Origin: Desulfitibacter alkalitolerans DSM 16504
Lineage (GTDB): Bacteria > Bacillota > DSM-16504 > Desulfitibacterales > Desulfitibacteraceae
Length of the DNA: 64,000 nt
Direction: 5' to 3'
Assembly: GCF_000620305.1 (NCBI RefSeq)
Contig: NZ_KK211100.1
Location: 300,467 to 364,466 of the forward strand
The position numbers and the translations under genes are program-made. The notes under the pieces are model-generated. The model was not told the origin of the DNA. It worked only from the letters and a program-made list of their open reading frames with translations, and did not search any database. Position 1 is the stretch's first letter. Each line of letters opens with the position of its first letter. This document shows, one piece after another, positions 33,028 to 42,220 of this stretch.

Positions 33028-34139
33028 TATTCCACTTCCTCTATAATTAACTTTGCCAAACCAGCTGGTTCTCCAGGTATAATATCATCTGGAACATTTT
33101 GTCCATTGGTTACATATGCTACAGGCAGTTCTGTTGCATCCACCACGTTTAAAATAGAACCTAGGCTATAGGTTTCATCAGCTTTAGTAAAAACAAGCTT
33201 GGAGTACTTTAAAACACTATATTTGTCTACAATAGAGATTAAATCCTTGTTTTTTGTATTTACATCTAAAACTAAATATACTTCTAGCGGCCTTATGGCA
33301 TCCAAAAAGGTTTTTAATTCTGTTATCTGTTCAAAATTCTTTGAAGATCTTCCGGCAGTATCAACCAGTATTAAATCACAATGCTTATGGTTTTTTACTG
33401 TTTCTTTAAGTTCAAGGGGAGTCATTACAGCTTCAACTGTAACTCCAATTATATCACCATAGGTTTTAAGCTGAGCAACTGCTCCAATCCTATAAGTATC
33501 AATAGTAATGAGTGCTATATTTAAACCATGATACAAAGCAAAATTTGCAGCAAGCTTTGCAATGGTAGTTGTCTTACCAACTCCTGTTGGACCAATAAAA
33601 GCCAGTACATTACTTTTTTGATTTGCCTGGGTAACTGGTATGAAGAAATCAGCTAGTTTCTCTGCCAACTTATCTTTAATATCATTCCTGCTTTTACACT
33701 GATCCAGTTCATTCTTAAGGAAAGCATCCTGGATTTTCTTTTCCACTTCAGGCAAAAGGTCCAAATCTTCTAAAATCCTTCTAAATTCCTCTGCGGCATC
33801 AAACTCCTCATAGTCGCTAACCTTCACAGGTATGGTACCATCTGTGGCTTTTTGTTCCTTGAAAATTATTTGCTGGAGTAATTCCTTCATTTCCTGCATT
33901 TCCCTGCTAACCTTATCATCATCTGATAGTGTCTCTTTTACCTCCTTGGTAGATGGAGCTTCAACAGACACTTCATCAACCGCAGCAGTTACCTCAACCA
34001 TTCTGGCTTTTATGAAGCCAAGAATCCCCTTTTGCCTAACCTGCTTGGTATTAATAATAACTGCGTCAGGCCCTAAATCCTGCCTAATCAGCTGGCATGC
34101 TTCCTTCATATCATATGCTAGATACTTTTTAATTTTCAT
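33027..34139 (-). CDS. flhF: Flagellar SRP-family GTPase FlhF
   Basis: SRP-type GTPase that recruits the first flagellar components to the membrane. The N-terminal basic domain begins MKIKKYLAYDMKEACQLIRQDLGPDAVI, followed by a helical N domain and the G domain with FIGPTGVGKTTT near residue 180 (G1), DTYRIGAV (G2), DTAGRS (G3) and TKADE (G4). Length of 370 aa is normal. It overlaps flhA by 11 bp and flhG by 1 bp. Confidence 0.95.
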   Translation of the reverse strand: MKIKKYLAYDMKEACQLIRQDLGPDAVIINTKQVRQKGILGFIKARMVEVTAAVDEVSVEAPSTKEVKETLSDDDKVSREMQEMKELLQQIIFKEQKATDGTIPVKVSDYEEFDAAEEFRRILEDLDLLPEVEKKIQDAFLKNELDQCKSRNDIKDKLAEKLADFFIPVTQANQKSNVLAFIGPTGVGKTTTIAKLAANFALYHGLNIALITIDTYRIGAVAQLKTYGDIIGVTVEAVMTPLELKETVKNHKHCDLILVDTAGRSSKNFEQITELKTFLDAIRPLEVYLVLDVNTKNKDLISIVDKYSVLKYSKLVFTKADETYSLGSILNVVDATELPVAYVTNGQNVPDDIIPGEPAGLAKLIIEEVE

Positions 34140-36213
34140 AGTCTTTCACCATTCCAATGGCCTCCACATCTAATTCAGGAATAAGCTCATTTAAAGATAG
34201 TACGACTAGACCCGGCATAAATCTTTCTGTTAACCTACGTAAAGCCATTCTTATTCTTGAGGAACACAATACTACCGGTTGTAGTCCTAGTAAGGCAAAA
34301 TCCTCAACATACTTCTCCAGTTGTAGATATATGTGTTCTGTGACCTCTGGGGAAAGGGCGGGATACACTCCATCAGCAGTCTGTTGAATAGACTTTTTCA
34401 CCCGCTCTTCTAAAGCTAGCTCTATTGTTACCACTATGAGCTTGCCCTCTGGGGCATAGGTTTTGCTAATTGTTCTTGCTAATACAGCTCTAATGGATTC
34501 GGTAAGATAATCTAAGTCCTTACTCACTGCACTCCTATTAGCCAATGTTTCAAAAATTGTAACCATATCTCTAATAGGAATTCTTTCTGCTAAGAGATTC
34601 TGTAGAACCTTTTGTACCTCTCCTAAGCTTAATGCATCGGGAACCAATCCTTCTATAGCTGCTGGATTAGTCTCCTGGACCAATTCTATAAGTTCTTTAA
34701 CTTCTTGTCTGCCTAACAATTCATGGGCATGAGACTTGATAAATTCAGTTAGGTGAGTAATAAGCACAGTTGCTGAATCTACTACAGTAAACCCCTGCAT
34801 TTCTACCTGCTCTTTTACCTCTTCATTAACCCACCATGCGGGCAGCCCAAAGGTTGGCTCAGTAGTGGCTATGCCATTGACTTCCATGGATTCATCTCCT
34901 GGACTCATTGCCAGGTAATACCCTGGTAGTATCTGTCCGCTAGCAATCTCATTACCCCTAATTTTAAACCTATAGCTGTTTGCTTCCAGCTGTAGGTTAT
35001 CCCTGATTCTAATGGGCTTTACATATATCCCTAATTCTCTTGCACATTGTCTCCTTACAGCAGAGAGTCTATCTAATAAATCACCCTGCTGGCCTTCATC
35101 AGTTAGGGGTATTAAGTTATACCCTATCTCAATTTCTAATGTGTCAACCTGCATTAATGATAAAACATTTTCAGGCTCTTTTGTTTCTCTTGTACTCCGC
35201 TGAAGCTCCTGCTCATCTATATCAAGCTGTTTTCTTTTTTCGTCATTATGGAGCAGGTAAGCAGTAAATCCTGTTGCAGCTGCCAATATAAGAAAGGGTA
35301 CAGGTGGAAGTCCTGGTAGGATTCCCAGAATTGCTAATATTACAGCAGCTAAGCCGATGACTTTTGGAAATGCAAACAACTGCTGACTTATATCCTTGCC
35401 TAGGCTCTGACCAGTAGCAGCCCTTGTAACCAAAATACCGGTAGCTGTAGATACTAATAGAGCTGGGACCTGGGTTACAAGTCCATCTCCAACTGTTAGG
35501 AGGGTATATACCTGCATGGCCTGGGTAACATCTAAACCTCTTTGCCATACCCCTATAATTAGTCCACCTAAAATATTTACTATAACAATTATTATACCTG
35601 CAATGGCATCTCCTTTAACAAACTTGCTAGAACCATCCATGGCGCCAAAGAAGTCTGCCTCTTTTTGAATAGTCTCTCGTCTTTCCTTTGCTTCCTGCTC
35701 AGTAACTATACCTGCGTTTAAGTCAGCGTCAATACTCATCTGCTTACCTGGCATGGCGTCTAATGTAAAACGTGCAGCTACTTCTGCAACCCTACTAGCA
35801 CCATTGGTAATAACAACAAACTGGATAACAGTAATAATAACAAATACAATAAATCCAACTACATAATTTCCTCCAACCACAAAATTTCCAAAAGCTGCAA
35901 TAACCTGACCTGCACTACCTTCACCTAGAATTAGGCGGGTTGAGGAAATATTTAAAGCTAGTCTAAATAGGGTTACTACTAATAAAAGAGATGGAAAAAC
36001 AGAAAACTGCAGGGGCCTTGTAATAAACATGGTAGTCAGTATTACAATCACACCAATAGCCAAGCTTAGGGTTAGTAAAACATCTAAAACGCTTGGATGT
36101 ACAGGAATAACAATAATCAAAACAATGGATATGATGAGTGCTGCTATAATGATATCTGTATACCCTAGTACCTTTCTTAATCTCTGAGTAAAAGCTGATT
36201 GGTTTTGCGGCAT
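34129..36213 (-). CDS. flhA: Flagellar export gate protein FlhA
   Basis: Largest component of the export gate. The 694 aa have eight predicted membrane helices in the first 340 residues, including the FHIPEP-family cytosolic segment with GAMDGSSKFVKGDAIAG near 195, and a large cytosolic C-terminal domain that docks chaperone-substrate complexes. The family motif TRPLQFSVFPSLLL lies near residue 65. It begins 1 bp before the flhB stop. Confidence 0.97.
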   Translation of the reverse strand: MPQNQSAFTQRLRKVLGYTDIIIAALIISIVLIIVIPVHPSVLDVLLTLSLAIGVIVILTTMFITRPLQFSVFPSLLLVVTLFRLALNISSTRLILGEGSAGQVIAAFGNFVVGGNYVVGFIVFVIITVIQFVVITNGASRVAEVAARFTLDAMPGKQMSIDADLNAGIVTEQEAKERRETIQKEADFFGAMDGSSKFVKGDAIAGIIIVIVNILGGLIIGVWQRGLDVTQAMQVYTLLTVGDGLVTQVPALLVSTATGILVTRAATGQSLGKDISQQLFAFPKVIGLAAVILAILGILPGLPPVPFLILAAATGFTAYLLHNDEKRKQLDIDEQELQRSTRETKEPENVLSLMQVDTLEIEIGYNLIPLTDEGQQGDLLDRLSAVRRQCARELGIYVKPIRIRDNLQLEANSYRFKIRGNEIASGQILPGYYLAMSPGDESMEVNGIATTEPTFGLPAWWVNEEVKEQVEMQGFTVVDSATVLITHLTEFIKSHAHELLGRQEVKELIELVQETNPAAIEGLVPDALSLGEVQKVLQNLLAERIPIRDMVTIFETLANRSAVSKDLDYLTESIRAVLARTISKTYAPEGKLIVVTIELALEERVKKSIQQTADGVYPALSPEVTEHIYLQLEKYVEDFALLGLQPVVLCSSRIRMALRRLTERFMPGLVVLSLNELIPELDVEAIGMVKDYEN

Positions 36214-37320
36214 TTATAATACTCTCCCCTTGTTCTTTAACCTGTACACAGCAGCCAAAATTTCAGCAACAAGCTGATATAGTTCAAATGGTATCACCTG
36301 TCCAATTTCCACTGATTCATATAAACTCCAGGCTGCAGGTTTATTCTCAATGATGGGTACGCTATTTTCTTTGGCCAGATCAATTATTTTCAATGCTACA
36401 TATCCTGCTCCTTTGGCAAGCACAAGAGGTGCATCTGTAACCCCATCCTCATACTTAAGTGCAATAGCAAGGTGGGTAGGGTTAGTAACAACTACTGTTG
36501 CTTCCGGAACCTGGGTCATCATGCGGCTCATTGCCATCTTTCTTTGTTTCTCTCGAACCTTTGACTTGATAAGGGGATCCCCTTCAGTTTGCTTATATTC
36601 CTGTTTTACTTCATGCTTGGTCATTTTAATCCTTTGTTTAAATTCCCATTTCTGATAGAGAATATCGAGAATTGCCACAAAGATAAATACAGATGCTGCT
36701 ACTATAGCCACCTTAAACATTACATTGGCAACTAAATGGCTAATGCCCTCCATCCCCATATCAACCATAAAAAGCATTTTATCAAAATCACTCTTTACTA
36801 TTAAGAATACAGCCATGCCCACAACTATTACTTTGATAATTGCTTTAGCCATTTCCACCAGGGCTTTTTTGGAGAAAATTCTTTTAAAGCCTTCAATTGG
36901 GTTTAAGTGACTTAATTTGGGTTTTATTGCTTCAGGTGTAATTTTAAACCCCACCTGGAGCATGTTGGAGGATATACCAATAATCACAGAAATAACGAAT
37001 ATTGGAGCAGCTATTTCAAAAAAAGTAATCATGAAAAGCTTTAAAATATAGATTAGTTGCCCATGGGAAAGCTCTTTAACTAGTTCTTGCGAATATATAT
37101 GTACAACAAAGCCACTTAGCTTTTCGCCATAGTAACCCCTAATCCAGAACAATGTTAAAACTAATACAAAGATACCTAAAGCTGCATTTAAGTCAGTACT
37201 TTTGGCTACCTGGCCTTTTTTTCTAGTCTCTTGTTGTTTATGGGGTGTAGCCTCTTCTGTTTTTTCTTCCTGAGCAAATAACTGTAGGTTAATTAGTTTT
37301 ATTCTTTCATTACAATTCAT
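36214..37320 (-). CDS. flhB: Flagellar export protein FlhB
   Basis: Export-gate protein that switches substrate class by self-cleavage. The 368 aa have four membrane helices and the autocleavage motif NPTH at 280-283 (in VVVTNPTHLAIAL). The N-terminus contains EEKTEEATPHKQQETRKKGQVAKS, conserved in the family. The start overlaps the fliR stop by 4 bp (ATGA). Confidence 0.97.
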   Translation of the reverse strand: MNCNERIKLINLQLFAQEEKTEEATPHKQQETRKKGQVAKSTDLNAALGIFVLVLTLFWIRGYYGEKLSGFVVHIYSQELVKELSHGQLIYILKLFMITFFEIAAPIFVISVIIGISSNMLQVGFKITPEAIKPKLSHLNPIEGFKRIFSKKALVEMAKAIIKVIVVGMAVFLIVKSDFDKMLFMVDMGMEGISHLVANVMFKVAIVAASVFIFVAILDILYQKWEFKQRIKMTKHEVKQEYKQTEGDPLIKSKVREKQRKMAMSRMMTQVPEATVVVTNPTHLAIALKYEDGVTDAPLVLAKGAGYVALKIIDLAKENSVPIIENKPAAWSLYESVEIGQVIPFELYQLVAEILAAVYRLKNKGRVL

Positions 37321-38084
37321 TGTGCCAGAATCTCCATTACTGTTATTAGGTCCCTTTCCAGTTGTGAAAGGAGGTAACCAACAATTGTTGCGAGCAGTGG
37401 CAAAACTAATGCAACGGCAAACATTCCCAGGCCAGTCTTTAAGGGAAAGCCTAGTATAAATACATTTAGCTGCGGTACTGTCCTGGCCACAAGTCCCAAG
37501 GCTATGTCAGCAATTATTAATACTGCAATTATTGGTGCTGCAATTTTAAAAGCAAGGGCAAACATTCCCACAAAAGTCTTTAAAATGTATAGTGAAATAA
37601 CTGGATCTATTACAACATTGGCAACAGGAACAAGGGTGTAGCTATGAGCCAGAGCTGATATCAAAACATGATGTCCATCAACAGCAAGAAAAATGAGTAT
37701 AGCTAACATATATTTAAATTGACCCATAAGGGTTGTTCTAGTTTGGGTCTGGGGATCTAACACTGAAGCCATGGCAAAACCCATCTGAATGTCTATTATT
37801 TCACCAGCCATTCTTATAGCTGCAAAGACCATATTGGCTAGAAAGGCAAGGGTTAATCCTACTACCACCTCCTTTGTCACCAAAAACCACCAGGCTGGTA
37901 ATGAAATATCCTCCAGCGGCGAAAAGGGTACAAGGGGCAATAGAACAACTGAAAGGATAAAACTGAACCCTATTTTTACCAATGCAGGAACTCCCTGCAT
38001 GGAAAAAAATGGTGCTACTGCCACAAAGGAGGATGCTCTAGCAAATATTAAAAGCCAGCCTTGAATAATGAAAAAATCAAACAT
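37317..38084 (-). CDS. fliR: Flagellar export protein FliR
   Basis: Membrane protein of the export-gate core (FliP5-FliQ4-FliR1). The 255 aa are strongly hydrophobic with about six helices. Typical segments are AFFSMQGVPALVKIGFS, EVVVGLTLAFLANMVFAAIR, and EIIDIQMGFAMASVLDP near residue 92. Lies 6 bp after fliQ and overlaps flhB. Confidence 0.95.
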   Translation of the reverse strand: MFDFFIIQGWLLIFARASSFVAVAPFFSMQGVPALVKIGFSFILSVVLLPLVPFSPLEDISLPAWWFLVTKEVVVGLTLAFLANMVFAAIRMAGEIIDIQMGFAMASVLDPQTQTRTTLMGQFKYMLAILIFLAVDGHHVLISALAHSYTLVPVANVVIDPVISLYILKTFVGMFALAFKIAAPIIAVLIIADIALGLVARTVPQLNVFILGFPLKTGLGMFAVALVLPLLATIVGYLLSQLERDLITVMEILAQ

Positions 38085-38090
38085 AATTTA

Positions 38091-38360
38091 CTACCTTACC
38101 ATATTAGCCAGGTTACCAAAAATGCTGCCGGCAAAGCTAGTTATGGCTGCAAGCATCCAGGAGCTTGCTATAAATATAGCTAGGAATACTGCAATAATTT
38201 TCGGCACAAAGATTAGGGTTTGCTCTTGAATTTGAGTAGTTGCCATGAGTATGCTTATGGCAAGACCCACTATGAGACCTGTCCCTAGAGCCGGCAGTGA
38301 CAGCAAGATTGCCAAGCTTAATGCTTCCCTTGCTAAATGGATAACGAATTCTTGTGTCAT
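38091..38360 (-). CDS. fliQ: Flagellar export protein FliQ
   Basis: Two-helix membrane protein of 89 aa in the export-gate core. The segment LPALGTGLIVGLAISILMATTQIQEQTLIFVPKI, interrupted here only by description, matches the FliQ hallmark with the conserved TQIQEQTL turn between helices. Standard position between fliP and fliR. Confidence 0.95.
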   Translation of the reverse strand: MTQEFVIHLAREALSLAILLSLPALGTGLIVGLAISILMATTQIQEQTLIFVPKIIAVFLAIFIASSWMLAAITSFAGSIFGNLANMVR

Positions 38361-38373
38361 TTATACTCCACCT

Positions 38374-39132
38374 TTACATTCCATAGCTTTGTAATAGAGA
38401 TTGCACAATTAGATACCATCCATCAGTCATAACAAATAACAGTATTTTAAAAGGCAATGATATGATTATAGGAGGTACCATAAACATACCCATGGACATT
38501 AACGTACTTGCTATTACCATATCTATAATGAGGAAGGGAACAAATATCAAAAATCCCATTTGAAATGCTGTTTTAAGCTCACTTATTACAAAAGCCGGAA
38601 TTAAAACCATTATACCTATGTCCTCTGTACTTTCTGGTCTATCCATCTTTGAAGCGTTCACAAACAAGGCCAGATCCTTTTCTCTTGTATGTTTTAGCAT
38701 GAACTCCTTTAAATGGGTTTCTGCATTTGTAAGGGCAGCCTCCTGTGAAATTTCATTTGCTAGATAAGGTTCGAGAGCATCCACCCTTATCTGCTCAAAA
38801 ACCGGAGCCATTATAAAAAAGGTTAAGAATAAGGCCAACCCAATTAGAACTTGATTGGGTGGTGTTTGTTGAGTAGCCATTGCAGTTCTCACAAAAGACA
38901 GTACCACTATAATCCTTGTAAAGGATGTCATTAAAATCATAAAAGCTGGAACTAATGCCAATACCGTTAATATGAACAATACCTTCAGAGAATCCACCAC
39001 TTCTGTAGGTTCATTGGTGGGATTTATTCTTAAATCAATTCCCGGTAATGGCTGTGCCACTACCTGATCTGGAACTACCAGCAAAAATACTAAAGCAATA
39101 CCGGTAAAAAGTACAATTCTATGTAAGCTCAT
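38374..39132 (-). CDS. fliP: Flagellar export protein FliP
   Basis: Main component of the export-gate core. The 252 aa have an N-terminal signal-like helix, then four membrane segments. Signatures present are TSFTRIIVVLSFVRTA, QTPPNQVLIGLALFLTFF and the C-terminal MGMFMVPPIIISLPFK. It overlaps fliO by 4 bp. Confidence 0.96.
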   Translation of the reverse strand: MSLHRIVLFTGIALVFLLVVPDQVVAQPLPGIDLRINPTNEPTEVVDSLKVLFILTVLALVPAFMILMTSFTRIIVVLSFVRTAMATQQTPPNQVLIGLALFLTFFIMAPVFEQIRVDALEPYLANEISQEAALTNAETHLKEFMLKHTREKDLALFVNASKMDRPESTEDIGIMVLIPAFVISELKTAFQMGFLIFVPFLIIDMVIASTLMSMGMFMVPPIIISLPFKILLFVMTDGWYLIVQSLLQSYGM

Positions 39133-39476
39133 GATTTATCTGCCTCCCGCCGTTGTCTCAGCTTGGCAAGAACCTGTGCAAATGTCTGAGAACCAGGGAT
39201 ATCATCCTGTGGCGGCACATAGTCTGGCAGCTTATTAATCATTTGAATCTGATTTTCGGTTACACTATACAGGAAATACTCCGCCCCAACCTTTACAATT
39301 ACCAGGGAAGCTTTATTACCTATTCCTACCTGTTCTATCACTTGCAGATAACCCCTGTTAAAGGAGAAGGATTTACGTGATAAAAAAAATTTAATAAAAA
39401 ACAAGGCAAAGATTAAAACCAGGGGAAGAAAGATTAATATTTTTAATAATGCTTTCCAAAAGTCAAATTCTAACAC
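39129..39476 (-). CDS. fliO: Flagellar biosynthetic protein FliO (FliZ)
   Basis: Small membrane protein of 115 aa that helps FliP assemble. One membrane helix (about residues 8-29) is followed by a cytosolic domain with the pattern LQVIEQVGIGNKASLVIVKVG and YFLYSVTENQI, typical of FliO. GTG start with GGAGG upstream. The gene sits between fliN and fliP. Confidence 0.9.
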   Translation of the reverse strand: MLEFDFWKALLKILIFLPLVLIFALFFIKFFLSRKSFSFNRGYLQVIEQVGIGNKASLVIVKVGAEYFLYSVTENQIQMINKLPDYVPPQDDIPGSQTFAQVLAKLRQRREADKS

Positions 39477-39490
39477 TGTAATCCTCCAAA

Positions 39491-39847
39491 CTATGCATTT
39501 TTGTCAGTAACCAGGCTGCCAACCCTAATACCAAATACTTCATTAATGATTACTACTTCACCCTTGGCGAAAACCTCACCATCTAACCTTATGTCAACAG
39601 GTTCACCTGCTAATTTTTCAAGGCTGATTACACTTCCTTCATTTAATCCAAGAACCTCTTTTAAAGTCATAGAAGTATTAGCAAGCTCTACTGTCATATG
39701 AATTTTTAAATGTTTTAGTATTTCATAGTCAAGTTGTGAAGATGTCTGCCCCCTGTTCTCAAAGGGTGTAAATTTTACTTTTTTTACTTCTGTGGGGCCA
39801 TTTAGACTTGCCAGCATCTCTTTTATTTGCTCTTCACTTAGGTTAAT
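39491..39847 (-). CDS. fliN: Flagellar motor switch protein FliN, probable AUU start
   Basis: C-ring SpoA-domain protein. The ATG at 39817 gives 108 aa but has no ribosome binding site. Ten codons upstream the frame reads NLSEEQIKEML, a normal FliN/FliY N-terminus, starting at ATT 39845-39847 with GGAGG 8 nt before it; the fliL stop lies just upstream. This gives 118 aa. The SpoA domain has GEPVDIRLDGEVFAKGEVVIINEVFGIRVG split over residues 82-112. Both this FliN and FliY are encoded in the operon. Confidence 0.92.
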   Translation of the reverse strand: MNLSEEQIKEMLASLNGPTEVKKVKFTPFENRGQTSSQLDYEILKHLKIHMTVELANTSMTLKEVLGLNEGSVISLEKLAGEPVDIRLDGEVFAKGEVVIINEVFGIRVGSLVTDKNA

Positions 39848-39861
39848 GACAGTCGCCTCCT

Positions 39862-40329
39862 CTACTGGATAATAAACTCCTCAAAATATAAACCTATAAT
39901 CTCTCCATCATTAAGAAGCTCATTAATTGCTCCAATTAGCTCCTGCCGTAATGCCTCAGTCTTCTCATTGCTGTCCAGGTCAGCAACTCTTTTGCTTCGT
40001 AAAATATTTATCACTGTGTCTTTAAGTCTATGGTCTTTCAACTCCAGTTCATTTAATAGCTTTCTATCCGCATATTCCAGGGTTATCTGAGTTCTTAAAT
40101 ATCTTCTATGTCCAGCATCGGCAAGATTGATAGTGAAGCTTTGTATTGTCAAGGTTTGAACATTTTTCATTGGGATTGTTCCATCATCAGCACCATTCAT
40201 CATGGTAGAGAAATAGAACCCCACAGCCCCTGAAATAATTATTAGAGGTATTGTAAGAATAAGCACCCACTTTAACCACTTTTTTTTACCTTTTGCCTCT
40301 TCAGTTTGATTCTGTTTCTGTTCTGCCAT
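39862..40329 (-). CDS. fliL: Flagellar basal-body-associated protein FliL
   Basis: Single-pass membrane protein that supports stator function. The 155 aa show a charged N-terminus, a membrane helix (about 20-42) and a periplasm-side domain with the family features TINLAD, RRYLRTQITLEY and a C-terminal LYFEEFIIQ. ATG at 40327-40329 with AGGTG is preferred to the GTG one codon earlier. It overlaps the end of motB. A paralogue is at 55029-55451. Confidence 0.93.
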   Translation of the reverse strand: MAEQKQNQTEEAKGKKKWLKWVLILTIPLIIISGAVGFYFSTMMNGADDGTIPMKNVQTLTIQSFTINLADAGHRRYLRTQITLEYADRKLLNELELKDHRLKDTVINILRSKRVADLDSNEKTEALRQELIGAINELLNDGEIIGLYFEEFIIQ

Positions 40330-41128
40330 CACTCAGCACCTCACTCTTAAATGGATCCTCGGCGTTAATTACAATAATTACCCGCCTGTTAAGCTGCAAA
40401 TTTTCTGGGCTGTCATTTGCTGCGATTGGATGATACTCTCCCAGGCCTACAATTGCAAACCTTTTCGGCTCCATATTTAAATCGTCAATAAAATATCTAA
40501 CAACACTTAATGCCCTTGCTACCGACAGCTCCCAGTTGCTGGGAAACTGTCTGGTATTAATAGGCCTATCATCAGTATGACCTTCAACTGATGTCATATA
40601 GGGCAGTTCTTGCAACAGAGGTGCTAATTTTTTCAGCACTTCCCTGGCATTTGGCTTCAAATCTGCTCTAGCTGAATCAAAGAGGATCCTGTCTTTAATC
40701 TCTAAAGCTATGCCTCTTTTTTCAAATCTAACTTCTACTACCTCTTGGAGGTCATTTTCTGCTATATAGTTAGTTACAGAAATATACACCTCAACCAGGG
40801 GGTTTTCTTCTATAACGTCTTGTAATTCCCCCATGTGTACTCTTCCATCCTGCTCAGGTTTTTCCTGCATGTCCTGGACAGTTTTGTCCTGCAGGATATT
40901 ATCTTGTGTTTCAGGTTCAGGCGGTGATTCTAAAGGCTGGGGCCCTAGATGTAATATCCCAGCACCCTGAAAGGATGCCACAAATTGTTGAAACTTAATA
41001 ATATCTATGATTGAAAAGGAATAGAGAAGCACAAAAAACACCAAAACCAGGGTTACCAAATCTGAATATGTAACCATCCATGATGGTGCGCCCCCCTCTT
41101 CCTTCTTCTTCTTTGGTACACGTCTCAT
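40301..41128 (-). CDS. motB: Flagellar motor stator protein MotB
   Basis: Stator subunit that anchors the motor to peptidoglycan. The 275 aa have a basic N-terminus, one membrane helix starting TYSDLVTLVLVFF with the ion-carrying Asp23, a linker rich in Glu, Pro and Gln, and an OmpA-like domain with GHTDDRPI near 187 and NRRVIIVI near 250. Whether H+ or Na+ drives it cannot be decided from these residues alone. Overlaps motA by 4 bp. Confidence 0.95.
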   Translation of the reverse strand: MRRVPKKKKEEGGAPSWMVTYSDLVTLVLVFFVLLYSFSIIDIIKFQQFVASFQGAGILHLGPQPLESPPEPETQDNILQDKTVQDMQEKPEQDGRVHMGELQDVIEENPLVEVYISVTNYIAENDLQEVVEVRFEKRGIALEIKDRILFDSARADLKPNAREVLKKLAPLLQELPYMTSVEGHTDDRPINTRQFPSNWELSVARALSVVRYFIDDLNMEPKRFAIVGLGEYHPIAANDSPENLQLNRRVIIVINAEDPFKSEVLSDGRTETESN

Positions 41129-41925
41129 GAGAATACCGCCTCTTTTTCTTTAGCAGTTTCATCCTGTTTAGCTGCCTGGGGTCCTACAAAGGATTTGAGC
41201 TTCTCTTCCAGAATTCTTGGATTCATTCCAGACTGGATACCAATGATGCCTTCAAGCATTAAGTACCTTGACAGGATTTCTTCTTCACTCTTGAGCTCTA
41301 ACTTGCCTGCCATGGGTATAAATACCAGGTTGGCTAAAAGAGCACCATAGAAGGTGGTTAAGAGAGCCAGGGCCATGGCAGGACCTAATGCACTGGGGTC
41401 ATTTAGCTTGGAGAGCATCTGAATAAGTCCAATAAGAGTACCTATCATACCAAAGGATGGCGCATAAACACCCCAGGCCTTAAAAACCTTTTGTCCAAGT
41501 TCATGCCTCTGTCTTGTGTAATCAATATCTGTCTCAAGAATGTCTTTAATTAAGTCTGGGTCAAGGGCATCTACCATGAGTCTTATACCCTTTTGGTAAA
41601 AAGGATCCTCTAATCTTTCCACATCATCTTCTAATCCCAGTAAACCCTCTCTCCTTGCCTTTCTTGCCAGATCTGCGAAGATATCAATGATTTCTTGAAA
41701 ATCAACTCCGTTTTTCTTGAAAATGTTTCTGCTTGTCTTAAGCACATTATAAACCTGTTGAGAATTAAAGTTAACAAGTAAGGCTGCAAAGGATCCGCCA
41801 ACAGTAATAAGTAGTCCTGGAATACTAATAAATAGCCCTATATTACTTCCTATCAATATTGATATTAAAATCATGGTCAATCCAGATACTATGCCAATCA
41901 AGCTTAACATATCAAACCTATTCAT
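41125..41925 (-). CDS. motA: Flagellar motor stator protein MotA
   Basis: Stator channel subunit of 266 aa with four membrane helices. The cytosolic loop contains RREGLLGLEDDVERLEDPFYQKGIRL-type sequence with the conserved charged residues that contact FliG. The third and fourth helices read AWGVYAPSFGMIGTLIGLIQML and MALALLTTFYGALLANLVF, where the Pro of the channel lies. Begins inside the flbD stop region. Confidence 0.95.
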   Translation of the reverse strand: MNRFDMLSLIGIVSGLTMILISILIGSNIGLFISIPGLLITVGGSFAALLVNFNSQQVYNVLKTSRNIFKKNGVDFQEIIDIFADLARKARREGLLGLEDDVERLEDPFYQKGIRLMVDALDPDLIKDILETDIDYTRQRHELGQKVFKAWGVYAPSFGMIGTLIGLIQMLSKLNDPSALGPAMALALLTTFYGALLANLVFIPMAGKLELKSEEEILSRYLMLEGIIGIQSGMNPRILEEKLKSFVGPQAAKQDETAKEKEAVFS

Positions 41926-42136
41926 TACTCCACCTCTTTTGGAATGTTCCCGCTTCTTTTAAGACCATACCTTGATAAGCTGTAGCTTTTTCTATTACCT
42001 CATCCATACTATCCAATACAATTACTTTTTTACCACTAGTCAGGGTAATTACTGTTTCCGGCATGTTCTCTATCTTTTCTATGAGGTTGACGTTTATTAC
42101 AACTGTCCTGTTATCCATTGTGGTCAGCTTAATCAA
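41918..42136 (-). CDS. flbD: FlbD-family flagellar protein
   Basis: Small protein (72 aa) of a family always found next to motAB and flgE in Clostridia; its molecular role is not well known. From TTG 42134-42136 (GGGGTG 6 nt upstream) the product reads LIKLTTMDNRTVVIN and then NLIEKIENMPETVITLTSGKKV, the family core. The longer 93-aa frame would code upstream sequence that the family lacks. It overlaps motA by 8 bp. Confidence 0.88.
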   Translation of the reverse strand: MIKLTTMDNRTVVINVNLIEKIENMPETVITLTSGKKVIVLDSMDEVIEKATAYQGMVLKEAGTFQKRWSNE

Positions 42137-42220
42137 TTCAAACACCCCATTTATGTATGTGGCTGAGAGAATAGCTCCAACTGCTATCCAATCAGCCACT
42201 ATTTAATTCTTTATTAAACC

